Of a DNA stretch of 6,202 nucleotides, positions 5,054 through 6,202 are shown piece by piece. A program made the position numbers and the translations under genes. The stretch is from the NCBI GenBank assembly GCA_017437165.1, contig JAFSBS010000315.1, positions 1 to 6,202 of the forward strand. Direction: 5' to 3'. Source of the DNA: Clostridia bacterium (GTDB lineage: Bacteria; Bacillota; Clostridia; Oscillospirales; Acutalibacteraceae). Within the stretch, counting starts at the first letter, position 1, and every line of letters begins with the position of its first letter. The notes under the pieces are model-generated. The model saw only the letters and a list, made by a program, of their open reading frames with translations, made no database searches and was not told where the DNA came from.

Positions 5054-6202
5054 TTATCTTGCATCAATTTCAGCTTTAAGTTCTACAAGTCCATCCATAA
5101 GGGCAGAAGCAACATATTGACCAAGAGAAATAAGTTCGTGGTAATGGTTTGCCGGGTCGCCCATTGTGTAGTCGTTATCGGGAACTACATAACCAATAGC
5201 GTCATTCATAAGACCGAAGCACATTGTGCCTTGACCAAATGTATCACAAACAAGACTATGTGTGAAAGGTTCGCCTGTAACACCCATATCAACTGAAGAA
5301 CCGCCAACAATAAGGTCCTGGCAAATTTCACCGGGGAGCATAACTGCTTTGAACTTGCTACCAAACTCAATGTAACCAATCTCAGTGAAAGTTGTGTAAA
5401 TCTTTTTACCGTTTATATCTTTACTTTCAAATACATCGTAGTTTGCCATATTGAGTTTACCAACAGCTTGAATAAGGTCGTTTGAAACTCTTACTTCAAC
5501 TCTCTTAATTGCTAAATTGAGGTAAGGCTCAACAACAGTTTCAGTAACAGGTTCCCAACTGTTCATAGCAATGATTTGTTCGTATTCTTCACCGTTTTCA
5601 TCAGTTGCTATTGCGTAGTCATAATCTTTATACCAAAGAGTATAATCTGTTTTTTTGCCACCAACTGTACCGATATCGTATTGTGCAACTTCATCTGCGC
5701 AGTTAAGAAGTTGGTCTGCTTCAATTTCTTCTTCTGTTAATGTCAAAGCAAGAGCAAGTCTTGCAATTTCGTGACCATATCTCATTGATTCGTGGTATCT
5801 TTTCGGAGTATCAACACCGTCGCCTGAAATTCCACGACTCATATAAATACCGGCAATAGCACCGTTAAAGAACATAAAGTTGTAACCTGCTTTGTTAAGC
5901 AATTCGCCACAGTAATAAACATAGTCACCTGAGATTTCTCTACCGGAGTTTGAAGATGTAGGAAGACCTGCAACGTCAGGGTGAGCAGCAATGTTAATAA
6001 TCATTGTAGGGCGGAAGTTTTTATCATCCGGTGTGAATACAAATCTGTTAAGTTCTGACATAATTGTATCAGATGTAGGTCTGTTTTTATTGTTGAAGTA
6101 TTCTTCACCAATATCTTTCTGTGCAAAAGTAAGTGTACCCGGTTTCATATCGTTGTAAGCAGCTTTTAAAGCACCGGCAACTATTTCTTTAAGGAATGTC
6201 AT
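5054..6202 (-). CDS. Neutral/alkaline non-lysosomal ceramidase-like protein (N-terminal part probably beyond the window)
   Basis: 382 residues are visible, with the stop at 5054-5056. The order of motifs follows the neutral ceramidase-type hydrolase domain: a helix resembling the 'ivea...A..n..pa.l' region (5-25), NKNRP (39-42), MIINIAAHPDVAGL (67-80), REISGDYVYY (88-97), FFNGAIAGIY (111-120), LPGEICQDLI (289-298) and NDAIGYVVPDNDY (333-345). H74, E292 and Y338 align by context with the zinc-site His, Glu and Tyr of neutral ceramidases. The GDVSPN motif holding their nucleophilic serine is not recognisable; the equivalent place reads AGIYMSRG. The usual N-terminal 150 or so residues, including the THTHSGP block, are absent. 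The frame starts with ATG exactly at the window edge, so it probably continues outside. Many distant bacterial homologues are uncharacterised, and sphingolipid hydrolysis should not be assumed. No signal peptide can be judged. The Gfo/Idh/MocA gene follows on the same strand. Confidence 0.75.
   Translation of the reverse strand: MTFLKEIVAGALKAAYNDMKPGTLTFAQKDIGEEYFNNKNRPTSDTIMSELNRFVFTPDDKNFRPTMIINIAAHPDVAGLPTSSNSGREISGDYVYYCGELLNKAGYNFMFFNGAIAGIYMSRGISGDGVDTPKRYHESMRYGHEIARLALALTLTEEEIEADQLLNCADEVAQYDIGTVGGKKTDYTLWYKDYDYAIATDENGEEYEQIIAMNSWEPVTETVVEPYLNLAIKRVEVRVSNDLIQAVGKLNMANYDVFESKDINGKKIYTTFTEIGYIEFGSKFKAVMLPGEICQDLIVGGSSVDMGVTGEPFTHSLVCDTFGQGTMCFGLMNDAIGYVVPDNDYTMGDPANHYHELISLGQYVASALMDGLVELKAEIDAR

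Overview
The window looks like a chromosome segment from a low-GC anaerobic Firmicute, probably a gut-associated member of the Clostridia. This is an inference from four things: AT-rich codon use, purine-rich Shine-Dalgarno sites, an Old-Yellow-Enzyme-type two-flavin oxidoreductase of the clostridial kind, and a BspA-like leucine-rich-repeat surface protein. No rRNA, tRNA, CRISPR, transposase or phage gene is visible.

Layout. Plus strand, 1-2627: the C-terminal part of a flavin oxidoreductase (cut by the left edge) is followed 29 bases later by the large subunit of an aconitase X enzyme. One base after that comes the small (swivel) subunit, and the group ends at a strong intrinsic terminator. 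This reads as one operon that couples a dehydratase to a redox flavoenzyme. The best-known bacterial activity in the aconitase X family is cis-3-hydroxy-L-proline dehydratase, but the substrate here cannot be fixed from sequence.

Plus strand, 2628-4000: an AT-rich leader with several small palindromes precedes a single-gene unit. It encodes a secreted, membrane-anchored protein with a signal peptide, leucine-rich repeats, a Thr/Pro/Asn-rich stalk and one C-terminal membrane helix, and ends at its own terminator. Around that terminator lie degenerate 7-base tandem repeats.

Minus strand, 4038-6202: a neutral-ceramidase-like protein (upstream part lies beyond the right edge) is followed after 71 bases by a Gfo/Idh/MocA-family NAD(P)-dependent dehydrogenase. 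A perfect 13-bp inverted repeat sits between them and may be a partial terminator, an intercistronic RNA hairpin or an operator. The two genes probably share a transcript and converge on the surface-protein gene.

The points most worth a second look are the aconitase X/flavoenzyme operon as a possible uncharacterised dehydrate-and-reduce pathway, the ceramidase-like protein that keeps metal-site residues but lacks the usual nucleophile motif, the hairpin between the two minus-strand genes, and the heptad repeats.
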